Shown: positions 9,762-19,217 of the stretch, in pieces
How the letters are laid out: every line of letters starts with the position of its first letter
Position numbering within the stretch: position 1 is the first letter of the stretch
DNA from: Massilia phosphatilytica
Lineage (GTDB): Bacteria > Pseudomonadota > Gammaproteobacteria > Burkholderiales > Burkholderiaceae_D
Length of the DNA: 57,258 nt
Reading direction: 5' to 3'
Assembly: GCF_002968015.1 (NCBI RefSeq)
Contig: NZ_PUIP01000029.1
Coordinates: 1-57,258 of the forward strand
Made by a program: the position numbers and the translations under genes
Notes under the pieces: model-generated
Databases searched by the model: none
Seen by the model: the letters and a program-made list of their open reading frames with translations, nothing else
What the model was told of the DNA's origin: nothing

Positions 9762-9777
9762 TGGCATGGTCCTTGCA
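9762..9777 (+). promoter_or_regulatory. Sigma-54 promoter of the prp operon
   Basis: TGGCATGGTCCTTGCA has the invariant GG at -24 and GC at -12, exactly ten bases apart, and agrees with the sigma-54 consensus TGGCACG-N4-TTGCW at all positions but one. It is 46 bp before the prpB start. The encoded PrpR has the matching GAFTGA activator loop. Confidence 0.92.
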
Positions 9778-9822
9778 AACCCATGGGCCACCACCACAGA
9801 ACGCATCAAGAAAGGGTAGGAC

Positions 9823-10713
9823 ATGAGCCAACAATCCGCCGGCGCCAAATTCCGCCAGGCCGTCCAGGAAGAACATCCGCTGCAGGTCATCGGCGCCATC
9901 AACGCCAACCACGCGCTGCTGGCCAAGCGGGCCGGCTACCGCGCGATCTACCTGTCCGGCGGGGGCGTCGCCGCCGGGTCGCTGGGCCTGCCGGACCTCG
10001 GCATCTCCGGCCTCGAGGACGTGCTGATCGACGTGCGCCGCATCACCGACGTGTGCGACCTGCCGCTGCTCGTCGACATCGACACGGGCTTCGGTTCGTC
10101 GGCGTTCAACGTCGCACGCACGGTGCGTTCGCTGATCAAGGCCGGCGCGGGCGCGTGCCACATCGAGGACCAGGTCGGCGCCAAGCGCTGCGGCCACCGT
10201 CCGGGCAAGGAAATCGTCAGCCAGGGCGAGATGGTCGATCGCGTGAAGGCCGCGGTCGATGCGCGCACGGACGACGACTTCGTCATTATGGCGCGCACGG
10301 ACGCGCTGGCCGTCGAGGGCCTCGATAAGGCCGTCGAGCGCGCGGTCGCGTGCGTCGAGGCGGGCGCCGACATGATCTTCCCGGAAGCCATCACGAGCCT
10401 GGAGATGTACGCGCAGTTCAAGAAAGCGGTCAAGGTGCCGATCCTCGCCAACATCACGGAATTCGGCGCGACGCCGCTGTTCACCGTGGACGAACTGCGC
10501 GGCGCGGACGTCGACATCGTGCTGTACCCGCTGTCCGCGTTCCGCGCGATGAACAAGGCCGCGGAAAACGTCTACGAAGCCATTCGCCGCGACGGCACGC
10601 AGAAGAACGTCGTCGACACGATGCAGACCCGCGCCGAACTGTACGAGCGCATCGATTACCACAGCTATGAACAGAAGCTCGACGCGCTGTTCGCCCAGAA
10701 TAAAGCGAAATAA
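9823..10713 (+). CDS. prpB: 2-Methylisocitrate lyase
   Basis: This 296-residue member of the isocitrate lyase/PEP mutase superfamily should split 2-methylisocitrate into pyruvate and succinate, the last step of the methylcitrate cycle. The catalytic cysteine is C123 in KRCGH. The substrate-binding SGGG (45-48) and the magnesium-binding VDIDTG aspartates (D85, D87) are present. GGTAGG lies upstream of the ATG. It is the first gene of the prpB-prpC-GNAT-acnD-prpF operon, behind the sigma-54 promoter. Confidence 0.96.
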   Translation: MSQQSAGAKFRQAVQEEHPLQVIGAINANHALLAKRAGYRAIYLSGGGVAAGSLGLPDLGISGLEDVLIDVRRITDVCDLPLLVDIDTGFGSSAFNVARTVRSLIKAGAGACHIEDQVGAKRCGHRPGKEIVSQGEMVDRVKAAVDARTDDDFVIMARTDALAVEGLDKAVERAVACVEAGADMIFPEAITSLEMYAQFKKAVKVPILANITEFGATPLFTVDELRGADVDIVLYPLSAFRAMNKAAENVYEAIRRDGTQKNVVDTMQTRAELYERIDYHSYEQKLDALFAQNKAK

Positions 10714-10726
10714 AGGAGACCGAGAG

Positions 10727-11887
10727 ATGACTGACGTGAAAGCCGATACGCCCACCTTCAAGCCCAAGAAATCCGTCGCGCTGTCCGGCGTGGCCGCCGG
10801 CAATACCGCACTGTGCTCCGTGGGCCGTTCCGGCAACGACCTGCACTACCGCGGCTACGACATCCTGGACGTCGCGGGCAACAGCGAGTTCGAGGAAATC
10901 GCCTACCTGCTCGTGCACGGCAAGCTGCCGAACGAAGCGGAACTGCGCGGCTACAAGGCCAAGCTGAAATCGCTGCGCGGCCTGCCGCACGCCGTGAAAG
11001 CCGCGCTGGAAGCGCTGCCGGCGGGCGCGCATCCGATGGACGTGATGCGCACGGGTGCGTCGGTGCTGGGCTGCGTGCTGCCGGAAAAGGACGATCACAA
11101 CATCGCCGGCGCGCGCGACATCGCCGACCGCCTGATGGCGTCGTTCGGTTCGATGCTGCTGTACTGGTACCACTACAGCCACAACGGCAAGCGCATCGAC
11201 GTGGAGACGGACGACGATTCGATCGGCGGCCACTTCCTGCACCTGCTCCACGGCTTCAAGCCGTCCGACGAGTGGGTCAAGGCGATGCACACGTCGCTGA
11301 TCCTGTACGCGGAACACGAGTTCAACGCGTCGACGTTCACCGGCCGCGTCATCGCCGGCACCGGTTCCGACATCTATTCCGCGATCACGGGCGCGATCGG
11401 CGCGCTGCGCGGTCCGAAGCACGGCGGCGCCAACGAAGCCGCGTTCGACATCCAGAAGCGCTACGAGAACGCGGACGAGGCGGAAGCGGACATCCGCAAC
11501 CGCGTGGCGAACAAGGAAGTCGTCATCGGCTTCGGTCACCCGGTCTACACGATCTCCGATCCGCGCAACAAGGTGATCAAGGAAGTGGCGCGCACGCTGT
11601 CGCACAGCGCCGGCTCGATGAAGATGTTCGACATCGCCGAGCGCCTCGAATCCGTGATGTGGGAAGTGAAAAAGATGTTCCCGAACCTCGACTGGTTCTC
11701 GGCCGTCTCGTACCACATGATGGGCGTGCCGACGGCGATGTTCACGCCGCTGTTCGTCATCTCGCGCACGTCCGGCTGGTCCGCGCACGTCATCGAGCAG
11801 CGCATCGACAACAAGATCATCCGCCCGAGCGCGAACTACGTCGGTCCGGAAGACCTGAAGTTCGTGCCGCTGGCCGAGCGCAAGTGA
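10727..11887 (+). CDS. prpC: 2-Methylcitrate synthase
   Basis: This 386-residue citrate-synthase-family enzyme should condense propionyl-CoA with oxaloacetate to 2-methylcitrate. The catalytic triad is visible as H232 in PKHGGANE, H271 in GFGHPVYT and D322 in NLDWFSAV. The start at 10727 is fixed by AAAGGAGA eight bases upstream; it follows the prpB stop by 13 bases. The frame opens further upstream inside prpB, but that extension has no ribosome binding site and no family similarity. Its stop overlaps the start of the next gene (TGATG). Confidence 0.96.
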   Translation: MTDVKADTPTFKPKKSVALSGVAAGNTALCSVGRSGNDLHYRGYDILDVAGNSEFEEIAYLLVHGKLPNEAELRGYKAKLKSLRGLPHAVKAALEALPAGAHPMDVMRTGASVLGCVLPEKDDHNIAGARDIADRLMASFGSMLLYWYHYSHNGKRIDVETDDDSIGGHFLHLLHGFKPSDEWVKAMHTSLILYAEHEFNASTFTGRVIAGTGSDIYSAITGAIGALRGPKHGGANEAAFDIQKRYENADEAEADIRNRVANKEVVIGFGHPVYTISDPRNKVIKEVARTLSHSAGSMKMFDIAERLESVMWEVKKMFPNLDWFSAVSYHMMGVPTAMFTPLFVISRTSGWSAHVIEQRIDNKIIRPSANYVGPEDLKFVPLAERK

Positions 11888-12420
11888 TGATGGACGCCGG
11901 CAGCATCCACATCCGTCTCCTCGGCGCCGCCGACGCCGCGTCGTACCGCGTGCTGCGCCTGGAAAACCTGCGCGACTTCCAGTTCGCGCACGGCCCCGCT
12001 TACGAAGACGCGCTCGCGCAATCGGAAGCCTGGCATGCCGAGCGGCTGGCGCGGCCCGACTACGCGTGGTTCGGCGCGTTCGACGGCGGGCTGCTCGTCG
12101 GCGTCATCTGCCTGTGCGCGAAGAAGGGCAGCCGGCTGCATCACTCCGCGATGCTGAGCAGCCTGATGGTCGCGACCAGCCACCAGCGCGCCGGCATCGG
12201 GCGCCTGCTGACGGCGCACCTGATCGACCATGCCCGTTCACTGGGCCACGTGCGCCGGCTCACGCTGAAGCTCATCGACGGCAACGCACCCGCGCGGCGC
12301 CTGTACGACGCCTTCGGCTTCCAGCCATTCGGCCTCGAGCCGGACGCCATTTATCATGAGGGCGGGTACCGTGCGCTGCACCACCTGCACCTCTCTCTCG
12401 TTTCACAGGTCACGTCATGA
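11887..12420 (+). CDS. GNAT-family N-acetyltransferase embedded in the prp operon
   Basis: This 177-residue protein has a GNAT fold. The acetyl-CoA pyrophosphate loop is HQRAGIGRLL (99-108), preceded by the beta-4 strand LSSLMVAT and followed by the typical NAPARRLYDAFGF segment near residues 133-145. The acceptor substrate is unknown. It overlaps prpC by one base (TGATG) and acnD by four (ATGA at 12417-12420), so its translation is tied to both flanking cycle enzymes. GNAT enzymes are known to inactivate propionyl-CoA synthetase PrpE by lysine acylation in other bacteria; a similar role here is speculation. Small-molecule acetylation is an alternative. Two adjacent ATG codons (11887, 11890) can serve as start. 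Confidence 0.85.
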   Translation: MMDAGSIHIRLLGAADAASYRVLRLENLRDFQFAHGPAYEDALAQSEAWHAERLARPDYAWFGAFDGGLLVGVICLCAKKGSRLHHSAMLSSLMVATSHQRAGIGRLLTAHLIDHARSLGHVRRLTLKLIDGNAPARRLYDAFGFQPFGLEPDAIYHEGGYRALHHLHLSLVSQVTS

Positions 12421-15017
12421 ACAGCCAATATCGCAAGCCCCTGCACGGCACGCAACTCCATTACTTCGACGCGCGCGCCGCCGTCGAGGAGATCCAGCCC
12501 GGCGCCTGGGACACGCTCCCGTACACGTCGCGTGTGCTGGCCGAAAATCTCGTGCGCCGCTGCGAGCCGATGGCGCTGGTGCCGTCGCTGAAGCAGATCA
12601 TCGAACGCCGCCGCGACCTCGATTTCCCGTGGTTCCCGGCGCGCGTCGTCTGCCACGACATCCTCGGCCAGACGGCCCTCGTCGACCTGGCCGGCCTGCG
12701 CGACGCCATCGCGCAGGAGGGCGGCAATCCGGCCCTCGTGAATCCGGTCGTGCCGACGCAGCTCGTCGTCGACCACTCGCTCGCCGTCGAATGCGGCGGC
12801 TTCGATCCGGACGCCTTCGCGAAGAACCGCGCGATCGAGGACCGCCGCAACGAAGACCGCTTCGACTTCATCGAATGGACCCGCAAGGCGTTCGAGAACG
12901 TCGACGTGATCCCGCCGGGGAACGGCATCCTCCACCAGATCAACCTGGAACGCATGAGCCCCGTCGTGCAGGTGAAGGATGGCGTGGCGTTCCCCGACAC
13001 GCTCGTCGGCACCGACTCGCACACGCCGATGGTCGATGCGCTGGGCGTCATCGCGATCGGCGTGGGCGGCCTGGAAGCGGAAAGCGTGATGCTGGGCCGC
13101 GCATCGTACATGCGCCTGCCGGACATCGTCGGCGTCGAGCTGACGGGCAAGCCGCAGCCAGGCATCACCGCCACCGACATCGTGCTGGCGCTGACGGAAT
13201 TCCTGCGCAAGTCGAAAGTGGTGTCCGCGTACCTCGAGTTCTACGGCGAGGGCGCCGCGAACCTGACCCTGGGCGACCGCGCGACGATCTCCAACATGGC
13301 CCCGGAATACGGCGCGACGGCCGCGATGTTCGCCATCGACGAGCAGACCATCAAGTACCTGAAGCTGACGGGCCGCGACGACGACCTGGTGAAGCTGGTC
13401 GAGCTGTATGCGAAGGAAACGGGCCTGTGGGCGGACACGTTGACGAACGCGCAGTATGAACGCGTCCTGGCTTTCGATTTGTCGACCGTCGTGCGCAACA
13501 TCGCCGGCCCGTCGAACCCGCACAAGCGCGTCGCGACGACGGAACTGGCGCAGCACGGCATCACGGGCACGGTCGAGAGCGAGCCGGGCAAGATGCCGGA
13601 CGGCGCCGTCATCATCGCCGCCATCACGAGCTGCACGAACACGAACAACCCGCGCAACATGGTGGCCGCCGGTCTCCTCGCGCGCAACGCGAACGCGCGC
13701 GGGCTCGCGCGCAAGCCGTGGGTGAAGTCCTCGCTGGCGCCGGGCTCCAAGGCCGTGCCGCTGTACCTGGAAGAAGCGGGACTGCTGCCGGAACTGGAGC
13801 AGCTGGGCTTCGGCGTCGTCGCCTTCGCGTGCACGACCTGCAACGGCATGTCCGGTGCGCTCGACCCGGCGATCCAGCAGGAGATCGTCGAGCGCGACCT
13901 GTACGCGACGGCCGTCCTGTCGGGCAACCGCAATTTCGACGGCCGCATCCACCCGTATGCGAAGCAGGCTTTCCTCGCGTCGCCGCCGCTCGTCGTCGCG
14001 TATGCGATCGCGGGTACGATCCGCTTCGACATCGAAAAGGACGTACTGGGCGTCGATGCCGACGGCAATCCGGTGCGTCTCGCGGACATCTGGCCGAGCG
14101 ATGCGGAGATCGACGCTGTCGTCGAGCGGGCGGTGAAGCCGCAGCAGTTCCGCAAGGTCTACGACATCATGTTCGCGCGCCGCGAGACGGGTGACGACGC
14201 CGTGTCGCCGCTGTACGACTGGCGCCCGACGAGCACCTATATCCGCCGTCCGCCCTACTGGGAAGGCGCGCTTGCGGGTGAACGTACGCTCAAGGGCATG
14301 CGCCCGCTGGCGGTCCTGGGCGACAACATCACGACCGACCATTTGTCGCCGTCGAACGCGATCATGCTGGACAGCGCCGCGGGCGAATACCTCGCGAAGA
14401 TGGGTCTGCCGGAAGAAGATTTCAATTCGTACGCGACGCACCGCGGCGACCACCTGACGGCGCAGCGCGCCACGTTCGCGAACCCGACCTTGAAAAACGA
14501 GATGGTGCGCAATCCGGACGGCAGCGTGCGCGCCGGTTCACTGGCCCGCGTCGAGCCGGAAGGTACCGTGACGCGCATGTGGGAAGCGATCGAGACGTAC
14601 ATGGAGCGCAAGCAGCCGCTGATCGTGATCGCCGGTGCCGATTATGGCCAGGGCTCGTCGCGCGACTGGGCCGCGAAGGGCGTGCGGCTGGCGGGCGTGG
14701 AAGCGATCGTGGCCGAGGGCTTCGAGCGCATCCACCGCACGAACCTCGTGGGCATGGGCGTGCTGCCGCTGGAGTTCCAGCCGGGGACGACGCGGCTCAC
14801 CTTGGGCATCGACGGCACGGAGACGTTCGACGTCGTGGGCGAGCGGACGCCGCGTGCTGTGCTGACCCTGGTCATCCATCGCAAGTCGGGTGAAACCGTC
14901 GAGGTGCCGGTGATCTGCCGTCTGGACACGGCCGAGGAAGTGTCGATCTACGAGGCGGGTGGCGTGCTGCAGCGGTTTGCGCAGGACTTCCTCGCCTCCT
15001 CCAAAGTCGCCGCGTAA
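12417..15017 (+). CDS. acnD: Fe/S-dependent 2-methylisocitrate dehydratase AcnD
   Basis: This 866-residue aconitase-family enzyme should dehydrate 2-methylcitrate to 2-methylaconitate. The [4Fe-4S] cysteines are C406 in TSCTNTNNP and C472 and C475 in CTTCNGMSG. The C-terminal swivel domain carries the GADYGQGSSRDWAAKG signature. Together with prpF directly downstream it replaces the cofactor-independent dehydratase PrpD, for which no gene is seen. It is coupled to the GNAT gene by ATGA overlap. Assignment as AcnD rather than AcnA rests on its place beside prpF and in the prp operon. Confidence 0.95.
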   Translation: MNSQYRKPLHGTQLHYFDARAAVEEIQPGAWDTLPYTSRVLAENLVRRCEPMALVPSLKQIIERRRDLDFPWFPARVVCHDILGQTALVDLAGLRDAIAQEGGNPALVNPVVPTQLVVDHSLAVECGGFDPDAFAKNRAIEDRRNEDRFDFIEWTRKAFENVDVIPPGNGILHQINLERMSPVVQVKDGVAFPDTLVGTDSHTPMVDALGVIAIGVGGLEAESVMLGRASYMRLPDIVGVELTGKPQPGITATDIVLALTEFLRKSKVVSAYLEFYGEGAANLTLGDRATISNMAPEYGATAAMFAIDEQTIKYLKLTGRDDDLVKLVELYAKETGLWADTLTNAQYERVLAFDLSTVVRNIAGPSNPHKRVATTELAQHGITGTVESEPGKMPDGAVIIAAITSCTNTNNPRNMVAAGLLARNANARGLARKPWVKSSLAPGSKAVPLYLEEAGLLPELEQLGFGVVAFACTTCNGMSGALDPAIQQEIVERDLYATAVLSGNRNFDGRIHPYAKQAFLASPPLVVAYAIAGTIRFDIEKDVLGVDADGNPVRLADIWPSDAEIDAVVERAVKPQQFRKVYDIMFARRETGDDAVSPLYDWRPTSTYIRRPPYWEGALAGERTLKGMRPLAVLGDNITTDHLSPSNAIMLDSAAGEYLAKMGLPEEDFNSYATHRGDHLTAQRATFANPTLKNEMVRNPDGSVRAGSLARVEPEGTVTRMWEAIETYMERKQPLIVIAGADYGQGSSRDWAAKGVRLAGVEAIVAEGFERIHRTNLVGMGVLPLEFQPGTTRLTLGIDGTETFDVVGERTPRAVLTLVIHRKSGETVEVPVICRLDTAEEVSIYEAGGVLQRFAQDFLASSKVAA

Positions 15018-15026
15018 AGGACACCC

Positions 15027-16217
15027 ATGGCCCACGTACCCCAAATCAAAATCCCCGCCGTGTACATGCGCGGCGGCACGAGCAAAGGCGTGTTCTTCCG
15101 CCTGCAAGACCTGCCGGAAGCCGCGCAGGTCCCGGGCGCGGCGCGCGACAGCTTCCTGCTGCGCGTGATCGGCAGCCCCGACCCGTACGCCAAGCACATC
15201 GACGGCATGGGCGGTGCCACGTCAAGCACGAGCAAGACCGTGATCGTGGGGCCAGGCACGCGTCCCGGCCACGACGTGGACTATCTGTTCGGCCAGGTCG
15301 CCATCGACAAGCCGTTCGTCGACTGGAGCGGCAACTGCGGGAACCTCTCTGCCGCGATCGGCCCGTACGCCATCGCCAACGGCTTCATCGACCCGGCGCG
15401 CATCCCGGACAACGGTATCGTCACCGTGCGCATCTGGCAGGCCAATATCAGGAAGACGATCGTCGCCCACGTCCCCATCGTGGATGGCCAGGTGCAGGAG
15501 ACGGGCGACTTCGAACTGGATGGCGTCACGTTCCCGGCCGCCGAAGTGCAGCTCGAATTCATGGACCCGGCGGCGGAGGAAGGCGAGGGCGGCGGCGCGA
15601 TGTTCCCGACCGGGAACCTGGTCGACGACCTCGAGGTGCCCGGTGTCGGCACCCTGAGGGCGACGCTCATCAACGCGGGCATCCCGACCGTCTTCGTGAA
15701 CGCGGCCGACATCGGCTACACGGGCACGGAACTGCAGGATGCGATCAATGGCGACCCGAAGGCGCTGGCGATGTTCGAGACGATCCGTGCCTACGGCGCC
15801 ATGCGCATGGGCCTGATCGCGCACGTGGAGGAGGCGGCGCGGCGCCAGCACACGCCGAAGGTCGCCTTCGTCGCGCCGCCCGCGGGCTATGTCGCGTCGA
15901 GCGGCAAGCGGGTCGAGGCGGGCGACATCGACCTGCTCGTGCGCGCCCTGTCGATGGGCAAGCTGCACCACGCGATGATGGGCACGGCGGCCGTGGCCAT
16001 CGGCACGGCGGCGGCGATCCCCGGCACGCTCGTGAGCCTCGCCGCGGGCGGGCGCGCGCACGACGCCGTGCGGTTCGGCCATCCGTCCGGGACGCTGCGC
16101 GTGGGCGCCGAGGCGCGCCAGGAGGGTGGCGACTGGGTCGTCACCAAGGCGGTGATGAGCCGGAGCGCGCGCGTGTTGATGGAGGGCTGGGTGCGCGTGC
16201 CGGGCGACGCGTTCTGA
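15027..16217 (+). CDS. prpF: 2-Methylaconitate cis-trans isomerase PrpF
   Basis: This 396-residue PrpF-family protein has a diaminopimelate-epimerase-like fold. It isomerises the 2-methylaconitate released by AcnD to the isomer used by aconitase. K70 in STSKTVIV and C104 in SGNCGNLSAA correspond to the conserved lysine and cysteine of the PrpF active site. AAGGA precedes the ATG and the gap to acnD is nine bases. It is the last gene of the operon. No prpE, prpD or standalone aconitase gene follows. Confidence 0.95.
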   Translation: MAHVPQIKIPAVYMRGGTSKGVFFRLQDLPEAAQVPGAARDSFLLRVIGSPDPYAKHIDGMGGATSSTSKTVIVGPGTRPGHDVDYLFGQVAIDKPFVDWSGNCGNLSAAIGPYAIANGFIDPARIPDNGIVTVRIWQANIRKTIVAHVPIVDGQVQETGDFELDGVTFPAAEVQLEFMDPAAEEGEGGGAMFPTGNLVDDLEVPGVGTLRATLINAGIPTVFVNAADIGYTGTELQDAINGDPKALAMFETIRAYGAMRMGLIAHVEEAARRQHTPKVAFVAPPAGYVASSGKRVEAGDIDLLVRALSMGKLHHAMMGTAAVAIGTAAAIPGTLVSLAAGGRAHDAVRFGHPSGTLRVGAEARQEGGDWVVTKAVMSRSARVLMEGWVRVPGDAF

Positions 16218-16344
16218 ACCGTTGCTGCGCCGCATCACCCGCTGAATTTCCTCTTTCCAGAATGATAAATTACGTTGATTTTCGGCTATGATCCATTCAA
16301 AAATCGACAAAGTGCCTTGCCAGTGGCGCACTAGGAACTGAGGG

Positions 16345-19212
16345 ATGGATCGGGGAACCAGCACAGCGGCCTTGGTGGCCGACGCATTGGCATTGATCGC
16401 CGCGCCGGCCTGCGCCTGTGACGGCGAAGGCACGATCTGGGCCGCGAACGCGGCGCTCGTCGAGCTGGCGGGCCGCGAGGTGGAAGGGCGGCCGCTGGTG
16501 TCGCTGTTCTGTCCCCGTACGGCGGCGGAGATGGCGGTCGAGATCCGCCTGTCGCAGTCCGGCGAACGCCGCTGGGACGGCCTGATCGAGCATGGCACCA
16601 CGGGGAGGCCCGTCGAGGTGCGCGCGAAGCCGCTGCCGGGAGGTGCGGCCACTGCGGGCGCCACCTTCGTGTTCGGCGACGTGCTCACGTTCGGCGACGG
16701 CCAGGCGGCGCTGCGCGGGCGCTTGCTGGAACAGGCCGCCGTCGTCGAGCATGCGCCGGTCGGCATCGCCGTCACCTTGCCCGACCTCGTCAAGTCCTGC
16801 AATCCGCGCATGGCCGACATGCTGGGCTATGCGCCCGAGGAACTCATCAACCACACGCCGGCCAAGGTCTTCGGCACGCGCGCCCAGTACGAGGCGTTCA
16901 TCGGCGAGGCCGTGATCGTGCTGGCCGGCGGACACCTGTTCGAAAAGAGCGAAGTACCGCTGCGCCGGCGCGACGGCAGTACGATCTGGTGCCGCATCCG
17001 CGCCAAGGCCGTCGACATGAGCGCGCGCGAGGCGGGCACCGTGTGGATCGTGGAAGACGTCACGGAAGCGCGCCAGGCGCTCACCGAGGTCCAGTCGATC
17101 ATGACCAATGCCACGATCGGCATCTTCTTCACGCGCGCCCGCATGATCACGCGCTACAACGACTGCTTCGGCACGATGTTCGGCTATGCGCCCGGCGAGG
17201 TGCTGGGCCGCTCGACGCGCGTGCTGTACGCCGACGACAGCGCGTTCGACGCGATGGGCCGCACGGCGTACGGCGTGCTGGGCCAGGGCGGCTCATTCAA
17301 GACCGAGACGACGATGGTGCGCCGCGACGGTTCGCGGATGTGGGTCAACATGATCGGCTACGCCGTCAATCCGGAAGAGCTGGGGACCGGTACCATGATC
17401 TGGATGATCGAGGACCGCACCGGGCAGAAGGCGGCCGAGGAATCGCTGCGCAACGCGCTGCTGGAAAACCAGGCGATCCTCGACAACGCCGTGCTGGGCA
17501 TCGCCGTCGTCGAGAAGGGCCGGACCCTGCATTGCAACCGCAAGATGGAAGAGCTGTTCGGCCACCAGGGCGGCAGCATCGAGGGCTTGCCGGTGCGCGA
17601 ACTGTATCCCGACGACGCGGGCTGGATCGCCGCGCGCGAGCAGACGCAGCGCGATTTCGAGGCGGGCCGCGTGCACATGGCCGAGTACGAACTGGTGCGG
17701 CGCGACGGCAAGCGCTTCTGGGCGCGCCTGTCGGGCCGCCCGTTCGACATGGCGGAGCGGGGCGGCCGCAGCGTCTGGCTGATCGACGACGTCACCGCGC
17801 AGCGCGAAGCGGCCGACGCGCTGCGCCGCGCGCGCGACGAGCTCGAAGTGCGCGTGCAGGAGCGCACGGCCGAACTGCAGGCCGAGATCGTCGAGCGGCG
17901 CCAGGCCGAGGCGCGCGTGCACCACATGGCGTACCACGACGCGCTCACCGGCTTGCCGAACCGCGCGCTGCTGTCCGACCGTCTCGACCGCGCGCTGCTG
18001 GCGGCCCGGCGCGACGGCATGAAGCTGGCCTTGCTGTTCATCGACCTCGACCGCTTCAAGACCATCAACGATTCGCTCGGCCACCTGGCGGGCGACCACC
18101 TGCTGAAGGAAGTGGCGCAGCGCCTGTGCCGCGTCGTGCGCGCCAGCGACACCGTCGCGCGCCTGGGAGGCGATGAATTCGTCGTGCTCGTGCCGGGCGT
18201 GCACGCGGCCGAGGAGTGCGCCCACGTGGGCGACAAGATCATCGAGGCGCTGGCTGCACCCATCGAATTCGAAGGCCACAGCCTGCACATCTCGCCGTCG
18301 ATCGGCATCTGCCTGTACCCGGACGACGGCGCCGACGCGGCGAGCCTGATGCGCAAGGCCGACGCCGCGATGTATTACGCCAAGGCGGCGGGACGCAACA
18401 ATTACCAGTTCTACGCGGAGCCGATGAATGCGGCGACCGCGCGCCATTTCGAGATGGAGACGCGCCTGCGCGGCGCGCTGCTGCGCGAGGAATTCGTGCT
18501 GTTCTACCAGCCGATCGTGGGCGTGCAGGATGGCCGCGTGCACGGCCTGGAAGTGCTGCTGCGCTGGCGCCATCCGGAGCAGGGCCTCGTGGCGCCCGAC
18601 GACTTCATCCCGATCCTGGAAGAGAACGGCCTGATCGTGCCGGTCGGCGAGTGGGTGATCCGGCGCGCCTGTGAACAGGCGATGGCCTGGCAGCACGCGG
18701 GCCTGCCGCCGTTGCCGCTCGCGGTGAATTTGTCGGCGCGCCAGTTCATGCACCGGGGCCTGATCCAGTCGATCCGCGCCATCGTCGACGACACCGGCAT
18801 CGACCCGGGCCTGCTGGAATTCGAGATCACGGAGACGGCGCTGATGCAGCACGGCGGCCAGACGCTGGAGACGCTGGGCCAGATCTACCGCATGGGCATC
18901 CGCCTGTCGATCGACGACTTCGGCACCGGCTATTCGAGCCTGGCGTACCTGAAGCGCTTCCCGGTCCGCAAGATCAAGATCGACCGCGCCTTCGTGCGCG
19001 ACCTCGAGACGAGCAGCGAGGACCAGGCCATCGTCGCCGCCATCATGGCGCTCGCGGGAAGCCTCGGGATGGCCGTCGTGGCGGAGGGCGTCGAGAACGA
19101 GGCGCAGCTGGCGCTGCTGCGCCGGCACGGGTGCCAGTATGCCCAGGGCTATCTGTTCGCGCGGCCGGTCGATGCCCAGGCCGTGCCGCCGCTGCTGGCC
19201 AACCCGTACTAA
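16345..19212 (+). CDS. PAS-GGDEF-EAL c-di-GMP turnover protein
   Basis: This 955-residue, apparently soluble protein has four PAS-like modules (about 10-125, 130-250, 250-370 and 375-495), a short coiled coil (about 495-530), a GGDEF domain and an EAL domain. GGDEF is intact (608-612) and has an RxxD inhibitory site (RASD) five residues upstream. The EAL signature is the accepted variant EVL (736-738), with EITET, DDFGTGYSSL and KIDRAF all present, so both cyclase and phosphodiesterase activity are possible. The multiple PAS domains suggest redox, light or ligand input; no haem- or flavin-binding residue stands out. A TATGAT at 16287-16292 may be its -10. The rest of 16218-16344 shows nothing else. 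Confidence 0.92.
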   Translation: MDRGTSTAALVADALALIAAPACACDGEGTIWAANAALVELAGREVEGRPLVSLFCPRTAAEMAVEIRLSQSGERRWDGLIEHGTTGRPVEVRAKPLPGGAATAGATFVFGDVLTFGDGQAALRGRLLEQAAVVEHAPVGIAVTLPDLVKSCNPRMADMLGYAPEELINHTPAKVFGTRAQYEAFIGEAVIVLAGGHLFEKSEVPLRRRDGSTIWCRIRAKAVDMSAREAGTVWIVEDVTEARQALTEVQSIMTNATIGIFFTRARMITRYNDCFGTMFGYAPGEVLGRSTRVLYADDSAFDAMGRTAYGVLGQGGSFKTETTMVRRDGSRMWVNMIGYAVNPEELGTGTMIWMIEDRTGQKAAEESLRNALLENQAILDNAVLGIAVVEKGRTLHCNRKMEELFGHQGGSIEGLPVRELYPDDAGWIAAREQTQRDFEAGRVHMAEYELVRRDGKRFWARLSGRPFDMAERGGRSVWLIDDVTAQREAADALRRARDELEVRVQERTAELQAEIVERRQAEARVHHMAYHDALTGLPNRALLSDRLDRALLAARRDGMKLALLFIDLDRFKTINDSLGHLAGDHLLKEVAQRLCRVVRASDTVARLGGDEFVVLVPGVHAAEECAHVGDKIIEALAAPIEFEGHSLHISPSIGICLYPDDGADAASLMRKADAAMYYAKAAGRNNYQFYAEPMNAATARHFEMETRLRGALLREEFVLFYQPIVGVQDGRVHGLEVLLRWRHPEQGLVAPDDFIPILEENGLIVPVGEWVIRRACEQAMAWQHAGLPPLPLAVNLSARQFMHRGLIQSIRAIVDDTGIDPGLLEFEITETALMQHGGQTLETLGQIYRMGIRLSIDDFGTGYSSLAYLKRFPVRKIKIDRAFVRDLETSSEDQAIVAAIMALAGSLGMAVVAEGVENEAQLALLRRHGCQYAQGYLFARPVDAQAVPPLLANPY

Positions 19213-19217
19213 CCGTA

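Noticed and set aside
10667..10726. A 20-codon N-terminal extension of prpC into prpB
   Set aside because: The AAAGGAGA site and the citrate synthase family start both point to ATG 10727.
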